From: Lachnospiraceae bacterium | Lineage (GTDB): Bacteria; Bacillota; Clostridia; Lachnospirales; Lachnospiraceae | Assembly: GCA_017964055.1 (NCBI GenBank) | Contig: JAGCSS010000141.1 | Span: 1 to 6,306, forward strand | Direction: 5' to 3' | DNA length: 6,306 bases | In this document: positions 1 to 5,050 of the stretch, one piece after another | Layout of the letters: every line of letters begins with the position of its first letter | How positions within the stretch are numbered: position 1 is the first letter of the stretch | Notes under the pieces: generated by a model | Database searches by the model: none | The model's input: only the letters and a program-made list of their open reading frames with translations | Told to the model about the DNA's origin: nothing | Translations under genes and position numbers: made by a program

Positions 1-46
1 CTACGATGAGATCCGCGCGGAGATCGAGGCTCGCAAGACCGCATAA
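1..46 (+). CDS. 3' end of an unrecognised gene (partial)
   Basis: Reading from base 2, the last 14 codons give the tail YDEIRAEIEARKTA and then TAA at 44-46. The tail is charged and rich in Glu, Arg and Ala, as expected of an amphipathic C-terminal helix. The frame is preferred because frame 1 stops at once and frame 3 runs on without homology, and because a strong hairpin terminator follows 25 bases after the stop. The fragment is too short to assign a family, and the rest of the gene lies outside the window. Confidence 0.55.
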   Translation, partial: YDEIRAEIEARKTA

Positions 47-71
47 TAAATATATCTTACCGCAAATACAA

Positions 72-105
72 AAGGCGCCGGAAGCTTCCGACGCCTTGTT
101 TTTTC
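72..105 (+). terminator. Intrinsic terminator, probably bidirectional
   Basis: AAGGCG at 72-77 pairs with CGCCTT at 92-97. Inside it, CGGAAGCTTCCG at 79-90 is a perfect palindrome, leaving one C/A mismatch at 78 and 91. The stem is followed by GTTTTTT on the plus strand. On the minus strand it is followed by a TTTT run, and the minus-strand gene ends at 131. One hairpin therefore probably stops both convergent transcripts. Confidence 0.85.
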
Positions 106-130
106 GTGTCTTTTAGCACCGACCTTCCGG

Positions 131-2116
131 TCAGAACTTAAACTCTCCGGCAGCCGCAGCGAAAGGTCCCGGGAGCGCACCGATACCGCGGTGGTTTCCG
201 TAGTAATCGCTGTCGAACGTGATAGGAGTACCGTCGGGATTCTCAAAGCGCTGCTCGGGCTCGAAGGCCTTGCCCAGAGTATCGGTGGTAATGATGTTTA
301 CACTGAAGTCCTTCAGGAAATCATAAACATTGGTGGTAAGTACCGGCTTGCCGTCTTTGCACTCCAGCTTGAAATCGATATGGTCGTTCGGATTGCTCAG
401 GTAAGTCGTATCGTGCTTACTGATATTCGCGCCGTTGAAATAAGCGTTGCCGCCGACCCAGACAGGCAGGTGGCCGAAATGAGCCAGAGCCAGGCCGCCC
501 ATATTTGCCTCCTCCTTGCTGTCGAACGGTGCGAACCATTCCTCGTAGGACGGGAAGATATCGAAGCATGCTGTGCCTACATGCTGGTAATCGTTGTTTT
601 CCGGAGTCTTGGTATCGTCGGTGACGGGATAGTGCTGTACGAAGATATTGTTGTAAATGCGGTCGTCACCGTGAAGTATCGTCATAAAGCCTGCTACCTC
701 GGTCCTGTGGCGGATGTGGTAAGGAGTGTAGCGGGGCTCGCGCTGACCGTTGATCACGCTGTCAACGCCGGAATTGATAAGACCGAATGCGCCGAGCATG
801 AGATTGTGGATGCAGGCGATACCTTCACTGGGCATGACAACCGAGGACTTCGACAGCATAACGTTGTTGTCGATCAGTGTCGGGCCGTGACCGACCTCAA
901 TGAACACATCGGTATTGAACATCGCGCCTCTGGCCTGTTCGATACCGTCGGGACGCTGATTGTCATGCAGCAGATTCTGGGTTATGCGGGCACCCTGAGC
1001 CTCCCAGTCGCACCATACGCCCATGATGCAGTTATGGATATGGTTGCGGCGGATAGTCACGTCTATGGCAGCATGAAGCTTGATGCCTGCGGTCTCGGCG
1101 CCGCCGAGCTGCTGTGAGGTACAGATGTCGTGGATGTGACAGTCTTCGATCGTCGAGAAAACACCTCCCATGCGGCCTACGATGCCGGTCTGCTCGCAGT
1201 GGTGGATATTGCAGCGGCGAACGATATGACTGCCGACGCGCTCCTTGAGCCAGCCGTGGTACTGACCGCGGCATACGGCGTCACGCTCCATCTGGGTGGG
1301 GCTCTTTACGCGTTTGGTCGTGAAATACATGTCATTCTCGGGATCTCTGTATTTTCCGAGGGAGATACCGCAGCAGCGGCTGTTCGATATCTCGCAGTAC
1401 TCTATGATCCAGCACTTGCTCCAGTGGGGACCGATCTTGCCGTCCTGATATGCGGCCGGAGGAGCCCAGGTCGTAGCGGCCTTGGTGATATTGAAGCCGC
1501 TGACGGTGATATAGCCCACGCCGTTTTTCGAGGGCATAAAGCAGTTGCGTCTGACTGTGATCTCAACCTTTTCGGTATTGGGGTCTGCGCCGCGGAAATT
1601 GGCGTAGAGAACGGTCTCGTCGCCGTCCTGCTCGGTAAACCATGTAGACTTTGATGCCTCGGCATTCCATGCGAAAGGATCGGCCTCGCCCTTTATGCAT
1701 TCTTCAAGGCTGTCGCATTCATAGAGCATGTTGTCGTTGAGGAAAACCGAACCGGTATGCCTGATCTTCGGTGAAAAATACCAGTCGCCGCATACGCGGG
1801 TGGTATAGGGATTATACGAGCCGAATAAGCTGTTCCCGACACGCGCGGTCCAGACATCGCCCTCGTATCTGATCCAGCCGGAAAGCAGCTCCGCGCCGGT
1901 GATGACAGCGCCGAGAGGCTGTTCGGATCTGTAGGTGATGCGGGCGTCTTTTGTACCGGCATTGCGAGGATTAACATACTCGCGGTAGATGCCGGGAGCT
2001 ACCAGGATCTCGTCGCCGGGCTGCGCGAGAGCAGCTGCGTCGCCGATCTTTTTGAAGGGTCTTTCCTTTGTGCCGTCTCCGCCGGTGTAAGATGCGGAAT
2101 TTACATAATAGATCAT
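131..2116 (-). CDS. GH120-family beta-xylosidase-like glycoside hydrolase
   Basis: This complete 661-residue protein matches, from memory, the GH120 beta-xylosidase XylC of Thermoanaerobacterium saccharolyticum along nearly its whole length. Family members release xylose from the non-reducing ends of xylo-oligosaccharides with retention of configuration. Matching blocks include NVWxx..FGxxNPY-like residues near 87-104, YANFRGADPN (171-180), TWAPP (216-220), HIVRRCNI (297-304), AGIKLHAAIDV (343-353) and GVWCDWEAQG (366-375). The fold is a right-handed parallel beta-helix with many Asn/His/Ile rungs. By alignment with XylC Asp382 and Glu405, the nucleophile is Asp370 and the acid/base is Glu407 in FIEVGHGP. 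The gap between them is 37 residues against 23 in XylC, so there is an insertion of about 14 residues. There is no signal peptide, so it probably acts in the cytoplasm on imported oligosaccharides. The start is set by AAAGGAGC nine bases upstream. Exact substrate is inferred from the family only. Confidence 0.88.
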   Translation of the reverse strand: MIYYVNSASYTGGDGTKERPFKKIGDAAALAQPGDEILVAPGIYREYVNPRNAGTKDARITYRSEQPLGAVITGAELLSGWIRYEGDVWTARVGNSLFGSYNPYTTRVCGDWYFSPKIRHTGSVFLNDNMLYECDSLEECIKGEADPFAWNAEASKSTWFTEQDGDETVLYANFRGADPNTEKVEITVRRNCFMPSKNGVGYITVSGFNITKAATTWAPPAAYQDGKIGPHWSKCWIIEYCEISNSRCCGISLGKYRDPENDMYFTTKRVKSPTQMERDAVCRGQYHGWLKERVGSHIVRRCNIHHCEQTGIVGRMGGVFSTIEDCHIHDICTSQQLGGAETAGIKLHAAIDVTIRRNHIHNCIMGVWCDWEAQGARITQNLLHDNQRPDGIEQARGAMFNTDVFIEVGHGPTLIDNNVMLSKSSVVMPSEGIACIHNLMLGAFGLINSGVDSVINGQREPRYTPYHIRHRTEVAGFMTILHGDDRIYNNIFVQHYPVTDDTKTPENNDYQHVGTACFDIFPSYEEWFAPFDSKEEANMGGLALAHFGHLPVWVGGNAYFNGANISKHDTTYLSNPNDHIDFKLECKDGKPVLTTNVYDFLKDFSVNIITTDTLGKAFEPEQRFENPDGTPITFDSDYYGNHRGIGALPGPFAAAAGEFKF

Positions 2117-2124
2117 GGATGAAT

Positions 2125-2132
2125 GCTCCTTT
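2125..2132 (-). promoter_or_regulatory. Ribosome binding site of the GH120 gene
   Basis: Read on the minus strand this is AAAGGAGC, nine to ten bases before the ATG at 2116-2114. It is the only Shine-Dalgarno-like match near the N-terminus and supports this start codon. Confidence 0.75.
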
Positions 2133-2172
2133 CGTTTCGCTTTAATGCATGATCGTGTGCCATGCTAATAAT

Positions 2173-2201
2173 ATTTTATGTAAAACGTTACACCACCGCA
2201 A
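2173..2201 (-). promoter_or_regulatory. Sigma-A-type promoter of the GH120 gene with an operator-like dyad
   Basis: On the minus strand, TTGCGG (2201-2196) and TAAAAT (2178-2173) are separated by exactly 17 bases, giving a leader of about 50 bases before the GH120 start. The spacer contains the dyad TGTAACGTTTTACA (2192-2179), with arms TGTAA and TTACA around a CG-containing centre. This resembles LacI/CcpA-family operators. A bound protein there would block RNA polymerase. The promoter is read from sequence; which regulator binds is inference. Confidence 0.55.
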
Positions 2202-2224
2202 TGTGATATATTGCTTTTTTTACC

Positions 2225-2253
2225 TTGTTTTTTGCGTTTTTCTCTGATATAAC
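2225..2253 (+). promoter_or_regulatory. Promoter of the UreI-like channel gene (extended -10)
   Basis: TTGTTT (2225-2230) and TATAAC (2248-2253) are 17 bases apart, and TGA immediately precedes the -10, forming an extended -10. A start near 2260 would leave a 5' leader of about 50 bases before the ATG at 2312. This promoter is divergent from the GH120 promoter; the two -35 boxes lie about 24 bases apart. Confidence 0.5.
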
Positions 2254-2268
2254 AAAAATAGGCGCGAG

Positions 2269-2283
2269 GCGTGTTTTACACGC
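2269..2283 (+). promoter_or_regulatory. Perfect dyad in the leader of the channel gene
   Basis: GCGTGT (2269-2274) and ACACGC (2278-2283) are perfect inverted repeats around TTT. The site lies just downstream of the predicted transcription start and 28 bases before the ATG. It could be an operator or a small RNA hairpin. No matching copy of the same motif was seen elsewhere in the window. Confidence 0.35.
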
Positions 2284-2311
2284 ATTTTCCGCGTCGGACG
2301 GGAGGAGAAGG

Positions 2312-2818
2312 ATGCTTGGAGTATGTCTGCTGTTTGTCGGTATCGTTTTGATCAATAACGGAGCATGCACGCTGTTAAAAGCCGATAAAAAAGCCGCAGC
2401 CGTCATGAACGTTTTCGTGGGCGTTCTGTCACTGTTCATCAATTTTGTGAGTCTCGTGAAGGGCGATTATTATGCGGCGGGAACGGGGCTGCTGTTCGGT
2501 TTTACCTATCTGTTCGTGGCCGCGATCGACATCTGGGATCTCGATACGAAGCCTTTTGCGCTGTTTTCCACCTTTGTTGCGGTCAATGCCGTTATATTCG
2601 GCATCATAGAGGGAGTGACGGGACTTCCGGCACTCGGGATAACTGCGGACTGGCGCTGGGGCGCGATCTGGTGGCTCTGGGCTCTGCTCTGGGGCAGCGC
2701 GTTCGTTACGGACATCCTCAAAAAGGACCTCGGCAGATTCGTTCCGATCCTGCAGGTTTTCGAAGGGATCGTCACGGCATGGATCCCCGGCATCATGCTT
2801 TTGACCGGACAATGGTGA
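2312..2818 (+). CDS. AmiS/UreI-family urea/amide channel
   Basis: This 168-residue membrane protein matches the AmiS/UreI family, including Helicobacter pylori UreI, a proton-gated urea channel of the inner membrane. Shared blocks are MLGxxLLxVGIVLIxNG at the N-terminus, AVMNxFVG (30-37), GLLFGFTYL (59-67), WWLWALLWGSAF (120-131) and EGIVTAWIP (151-159). Six membrane helices fit at about 2-21, 28-48, 55-73, 82-101, 114-136 and 144-165. Pore-type residues Tyr66, the Trp cluster near 120-127 and Glu151 are kept. The first outer loop is very short and the protein has no histidine at all, so the H. pylori acid gate (His123) is absent. The start at 2312 is chosen because GGAGGAG lies at 2301-2307 and because an upstream in-frame start at 2225 would fall inside the promoter. 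No urease or amidase gene is in view, so the permeant (urea or a short amide) is not settled. Confidence 0.9.
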   Translation: MLGVCLLFVGIVLINNGACTLLKADKKAAAVMNVFVGVLSLFINFVSLVKGDYYAAGTGLLFGFTYLFVAAIDIWDLDTKPFALFSTFVAVNAVIFGIIEGVTGLPALGITADWRWGAIWWLWALLWGSAFVTDILKKDLGRFVPILQVFEGIVTAWIPGIMLLTGQW

Positions 2819-2819
2819 T

Positions 2820-2854
2820 AAAACCGCCAAAACCCTTTACAAAACGGCGTTTTT
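2820..2854 (+). terminator. Weak candidate terminator after the channel gene
   Basis: AAAA-C-CGCC (2820-2828) can pair with GGCG-T-TTTT (2846-2854), with one mismatch and a 17-base loop, and the 3' arm runs into a T tract. The stem is short and the loop large, so termination may be partial. The 77-base gap to the next gene also holds TTTACA at 2836-2841 with AT-rich sequence 16 bases on, a weak candidate promoter for the next gene. Confidence 0.25.
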
Positions 2855-2895
2855 ATATAAAAATGGTAATATAAGTTTTTTTCAGGAGGACAGTT

Positions 2896-4512
2896 ATGAA
2901 ATTTTGTGCTTATTGCGGAAGACAGCTGCAGGACGATGAAGTATGTACCTGCCGTGACGCTGCCGAAAACGCTAAAAAAGAAGCTGAGAGTATCAGCAGT
3001 GAAGTGACCGGGGCAGCTGAAACCGTTCAGACAGAGGCTGCTTCGGCAGCTGAGAACGTGCAGGCTCAGGCGGCCGATGCCGCAGGGGCTCCTCAGACCC
3101 AGGCACCGATGGACTGGGTACCCTATCAGTCGAATGCGTCCGCACCTTCGGGCGGCGGCAAAAAGTGGCTTATCCCCGCGCTCTGCGCTGCGGGAGTTGT
3201 TGCACTCGTTGCGATCGTTGTGCTGGCAATATCGATCTTCGGCGGATCGAAGTCAAAGTTGGGAAAGGCTGCGGTCAAGACATTTGCGGATGCCGGATAT
3301 CTTGCAGAGGATCTCGGCGGACTCAAGGCGTCGGGCAATAAGGCTTCGCTCAACATCAGCGGCAAATACCAGAAGATCGAAGTAGGCATGGGCGTATCCG
3401 TTGACGGCAGCGACATGCAGATGAGCGTTTCGCTCAAAGAGGGCAAAAAAGTCGATCTTTCGGCAGTCATCGAGTTCAGTAAAAAGGCTCTTAAGGCAAA
3501 GCTGAACGGCACCGACTATAAGAAGATCCTTGTATACGATTACAACAGCGACGATAAGGACGAACTCGAGGATATGGCGGGTGAGTCCGGTATCAAGGCA
3601 CTCGACGAGGCACTCCGGACTATGGCCGATTCACTCGGAAAAGGCAATTCGTCCGGTGAGAAGTATGCAAAGGTCATCAATAAATGGTTCAACGGCCTGA
3701 AGGTTAAAAAAGAAGATTCCAAGAGCATCAAGGTTGACGGCGAGAAGCGCGACTGCAAGGGCTACAGCGTTGAGATCACCGAAGAGGAAGTTGAGGAACT
3801 CCTTGATGAGCTGTTTGAGCTGGCAGAAAAGGATCTCGCGGATGTTGTCGAGCAGGCCGGTTACGATGATATCGACGACCTGAAGGATGAGGTCATGAAG
3901 AATATCGATGATATGGAAGATATCGAGATCACATTCTATCTGTATAAGGATATGTTCGCAGGCATCAATATCGAGTCCGACGGTGAAAGCGCATATGTTG
4001 AGTTTAACGGCGGTGACTACAGACTCCAGAACTTCACCGTTTACCAGGGCAAAAAGAGCGACGACAAAATTCTCATAAAGGGTTCGGGTAAGATCAAGGA
4101 CGATAAGGAAACCATGTCGATCGAGGTTCCCGAAGAGTTCTCGATGAGCTATTCCTACGACAAAAAGTCGGGCAAGCTCGAGGTCAACCTGCAGCAGTAC
4201 AGCTACTGGTACGGCGGATTCTCGGATCTGTTCACACTGAAGGGCACGCTCGAGTGCAGCAGATCATCGGCTACACTTTCCGTAAAGGAGGTCAGTGCCG
4301 CAGGCACCACGATCCCTGTCGACAAGCTCGAGATCACTATTTCCACAAAGGCTGACATGGAGAGCATGAAGGGCACCGAGTTCAGCATCGACAAGGCAGA
4401 TGCGTCCGATCTGAAGGAGGAGTTCAACGATATCTATGAGGCCCTCTATGATGCCATATCAGAGAGTGAAACTCTTAAGGGTCTGATCGGATCGCTCGGA
4501 GATCTGTTCTAA
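2896..4512 (+). CDS. Zinc-ribbon, single-span membrane protein with a large outer domain of unknown function
   Basis: This 538-residue protein is not a named family to me. The start is firm: AGGAGG at 2884-2889 lies six bases before the ATG. Residues 1-19 are a small zinc ribbon with Cys4, Cys7, Cys17 and Cys19. Residues 21-72 are Ala/Glu/Gln-rich with 11-residue repeats, followed by a Ser/Gly linker. A single membrane helix spans about 91-115 (WLIPALCAAGVV onward), flanked by Lys-Lys before it. The rest, about 116-538, is hydrophilic, rich in Asp, Glu, Lys and Ser, with alternating beta-type stretches and an acidic helical segment at about 300-350. Of the cysteines, only two fall in this outer region. 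The architecture resembles TcaA-like and other zinc-ribbon envelope proteins of Firmicutes, with the ribbon inside and the large domain outside. Function is unknown; a role in envelope sensing or stress is only a guess by architecture. Confidence 0.85.
   Translation: MKFCAYCGRQLQDDEVCTCRDAAENAKKEAESISSEVTGAAETVQTEAASAAENVQAQAADAAGAPQTQAPMDWVPYQSNASAPSGGGKKWLIPALCAAGVVALVAIVVLAISIFGGSKSKLGKAAVKTFADAGYLAEDLGGLKASGNKASLNISGKYQKIEVGMGVSVDGSDMQMSVSLKEGKKVDLSAVIEFSKKALKAKLNGTDYKKILVYDYNSDDKDELEDMAGESGIKALDEALRTMADSLGKGNSSGEKYAKVINKWFNGLKVKKEDSKSIKVDGEKRDCKGYSVEITEEEVEELLDELFELAEKDLADVVEQAGYDDIDDLKDEVMKNIDDMEDIEITFYLYKDMFAGINIESDGESAYVEFNGGDYRLQNFTVYQGKKSDDKILIKGSGKIKDDKETMSIEVPEEFSMSYSYDKKSGKLEVNLQQYSYWYGGFSDLFTLKGTLECSRSSATLSVKEVSAAGTTIPVDKLEITISTKADMESMKGTEFSIDKADASDLKEEFNDIYEALYDAISESETLKGLIGSLGDLF
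3013..3111 (+). repeat. Three in-frame 33-bp repeats encoding 11-residue units
   Basis: Residues 40-50 (AAETVQTEAAS), 51-61 (AAENVQAQAAD) and 62-72 (AAGAPQTQAPM) repeat in register every 11 residues. A fourth, more distant copy lies at 22-32 (AAENAKKEAES), separated by seven residues. The DNA copies differ at many third positions, so they are not a very recent duplication. An 11-residue period is typical of right-handed coiled coils and surface-lying amphipathic helices. Confidence 0.6.
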
Positions 4513-4533
4513 ATCATTACTAAAGCACGAGGG

Positions 4534-4581
4534 ATATCAAAAGCGAATAATCTTCTTGACAAAGATTTTCGCTTTTGATAT
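4534..4581 (+). promoter_or_regulatory. 20-bp interrupted dyad after the zinc-ribbon gene, overlapping the tRNA promoter
   Basis: ATATCAAAAGCGAA (4534-4547) is perfectly complementary to TTCGCTTTTGATAT (4568-4581). After a single unpaired T at 4548, AATCTT (4549-4554) pairs with AAGATT (4562-4567), leaving a 7-base loop. In RNA from the upstream gene this is a very stable hairpin, but no good T run follows it, so it is at best an imperfect terminator. The 3' arm is also the spacer and -10 region of the next promoter. Confidence 0.7.
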
Positions 4582-4584
4582 ACT
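4556..4584 (+). promoter_or_regulatory. Near-consensus promoter of the tRNA-Ser/repeat transcript
   Basis: TTGACA (4556-4561), a 17-base spacer and TATACT (4579-4584) with TGA just before the -10 make this the strongest promoter in the window. Transcription would start near 4591, 65 bases before the tRNA. The -35 box sits in the loop of the dyad at 4534-4581 and the spacer lies within its right arm. Confidence 0.8.
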
Positions 4585-4602
4585 CACTTTTGTTGGTTAA
4601 GT

Positions 4603-4650
4603 GCGGAGCATTCCGCCTGCCGCAATTAAATATCGAACATATAAGTTCGA
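4603..4650 (+). other. Two small hairpins in the tRNA leader
   Basis: GCGGA (4603-4607) pairs with TCCGC (4612-4616) around GCAT. TCGAAC (4633-4638) pairs with GTTCGA (4645-4650) around ATATAA, ending five bases before the tRNA 5' end. GCGGAG at 4603-4608 is also complementary to CTCCGC at 4739-4744, the tRNA 3' strand, so an alternative fold is possible. Confidence 0.45.
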
Positions 4651-4655
4651 CACTC

Positions 4656-4743
4656 GGAGAAGTACTCAAGAGGCCGAAGAGGCGCCCCTGCTAAGGGTGT
4701 AGGTCGTTTGCGCGGCGCGAGGGTACAAATCCGTCCTTCTCCG
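4656..4743 (+). tRNA. tRNA-Ser(GCU) with an abnormal T arm
   Basis: The acceptor stem pairs GGAGAAG (4656-4662) with CTTCTCC (4736-4742) and has discriminator G4743, as usual for serine; CCA is not encoded. The anticodon GCT is at 4690-4692, in loop CTGCTAA, over a stem 4683-4687/4695-4699 with one G-U pair. A long variable arm (about 4700-4718) pairs GTCG with CGGC, marking a class II tRNA. The T arm is abnormal. The loop (4724-4730) is TACAAAT, so A4725 replaces the almost invariant U55, and the stem has a G-G mismatch at 4721 and 4733. Canonical bacterial tRNA-Ser(GCU) has GAGGG-TTCAAAT-CCCTC here. It may be a functional but unusual tRNA, a decaying gene or a tRNA-like RNA; sequencing error is also possible. 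Confidence 0.85.
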
Positions 4744-4792
4744 CTCATCAAAAGAACCATGGTTTGACCATGGTAATTTTGATGAGCGGAGA
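4738..4792 (+). repeat. Long hairpin that includes the tRNA-Ser 3' strand
   Basis: TCTCCGCTCATCAAAA (4738-4753) is perfectly complementary to TTTTGATGAGCGGAGA (4777-4792). After a two-by-two internal loop, ACCATGG (4756-4762) pairs with CCATGGT (4768-4774) around TTTGA. The outer six bases belong to the tRNA acceptor 3' strand and discriminator. The hairpin therefore competes with the tRNA acceptor stem. It could be a trailer processing signal; no T run follows, so it is not a classic terminator. Confidence 0.75.
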
Positions 4793-4805
4793 GTCGGTCT
4801 TTGAA

Positions 4806-4857
4806 GGCATGCTGCGCATGCCACATCTTACAGAATTCCCTTCGTGAATTCTGTAAG
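4806..4857 (+). repeat. Two hairpins of repeat unit 1
   Basis: GGCATGC (4806-4812) pairs with GCATGCC (4816-4822) around TGC. CTTACAGAATTC (4827-4838) pairs perfectly with GAATTCTGTAAG (4846-4857) around a 7-base loop containing TTCG. Confidence 0.75.
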
Positions 4858-4912
4858 CATCGCTCGCCAAGGCTCGCTCAATCCCTCCTTCTCGAGAGTC
4901 GGAGATTTGAAA

Positions 4913-4962
4913 GTATGCTTCGCTTACAGTATCTTGCAGGATTTGCGGGCAAATCCTGCAAG
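4913..4962 (+). repeat. Two hairpins of repeat unit 2
   Basis: GTATGC (4913-4918) pairs with GCTTAC (4922-4927) with one T-T mismatch. CTTGCAGGATTTG (4933-4945) pairs perfectly with CAAATCCTGCAAG (4950-4962) around CGGG. Compared with unit 1, three pairs of the large stem changed on both sides together: A-T to G-C twice and C-G to T-A once. Confidence 0.75.
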
Positions 4963-5026
4963 CATCGCTCGCAAAAGAGGCTCGCTCAATCCCTCCTTCT
5001 ACGAGTCGGGGAGCTGAAAGTATGCG

Positions 5027-5050
5027 GCAAGAAAAAAGGCTTGCATTTTT
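5027..5050 (+). terminator. Candidate terminator of the tRNA-Ser/repeat transcript
   Basis: GCAAG (5027-5031) pairs with CTTGC (5040-5044) around an A-rich 8-base loop, followed by ATTTTT. The stem is only five pairs, so strength is doubtful. Its 3' arm and T run overlap the -35 box of the tyrS promoter. Confidence 0.45.

Larger units (their letters stand above)
4791..5025 (+). repeat. Tandem structured repeat array, about 2.2 units of roughly 106 bp
   Basis: Units begin with GAGTCGG at 4791, 4896 and 5003, giving periods of 105 and 107 bases; the third unit is cut off after 5025. Each starts GAGTCGG followed by TGAAAG/TGAAGG and ATGC. The two complete units then hold a small hairpin and a large hairpin, then GCATCGCTCGC, GGCTCGCTC and a tail AATCCCTCCTTCT. 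The tail matches the canonical 3' end of tRNA-Ser, and the real tRNA just upstream ends similarly at 4728-4740. The block has no credible gene: a possible 83-codon frame across it is simply open through the repeats and lacks a ribosome binding site. It lies inside the predicted tRNA-Ser transcript, between that promoter and the hairpin at 5027-5044. I do not recognise the repeat family. Confidence 0.75.

Noticed and set aside
121..132. GACC/GGTC mini-hairpin at the end of the GH120 gene
   Set aside because: The stem is four pairs with no T run; the hairpin at 72-97 is a far better terminator.
191..1654. Long plus-strand open frames (191-1117 and 1130-1654) opposite the GH120 gene
   Set aside because: They are antisense shadows of a gene with clear full-length family similarity, they lack ribosome binding sites and their translations show no recognisable domain.
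2147..2165. GCATG/CATGC inverted repeat in the GH120 leader
   Set aside because: Five-base arms around nine bases are easily found by chance, and no partner copy supports a role.
2225..2311. N-terminal extension of the channel gene from a TTG at 2225
   Set aside because: The UreI-family N-terminus begins at MLG (2312), which has its own ribosome binding site, and 2225-2253 fits a promoter.
2429..2830. Minus-strand frame opposite the channel gene
   Set aside because: It is a shadow with no ribosome binding site and low-complexity charged translation.
4284..4292. Internal AAAGGAGGT inside the zinc-ribbon gene as an internal start signal
   Set aside because: The possible GTG a few bases on is out of frame and opens no meaningful protein; the bases simply encode Lys-Glu-Val.
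4626..4826. A 66-codon minus-strand frame over the tRNA
   Set aside because: It lies antisense to a clear tRNA and hairpin, with no promoter or ribosome binding site.
4791..5025. CRISPR array or integron attC sites
   Set aside because: Only about two units exist, spaced 105-107 bases with internal hairpins and no constant spacer length; no cas or integrase gene and no attC core motif is seen.
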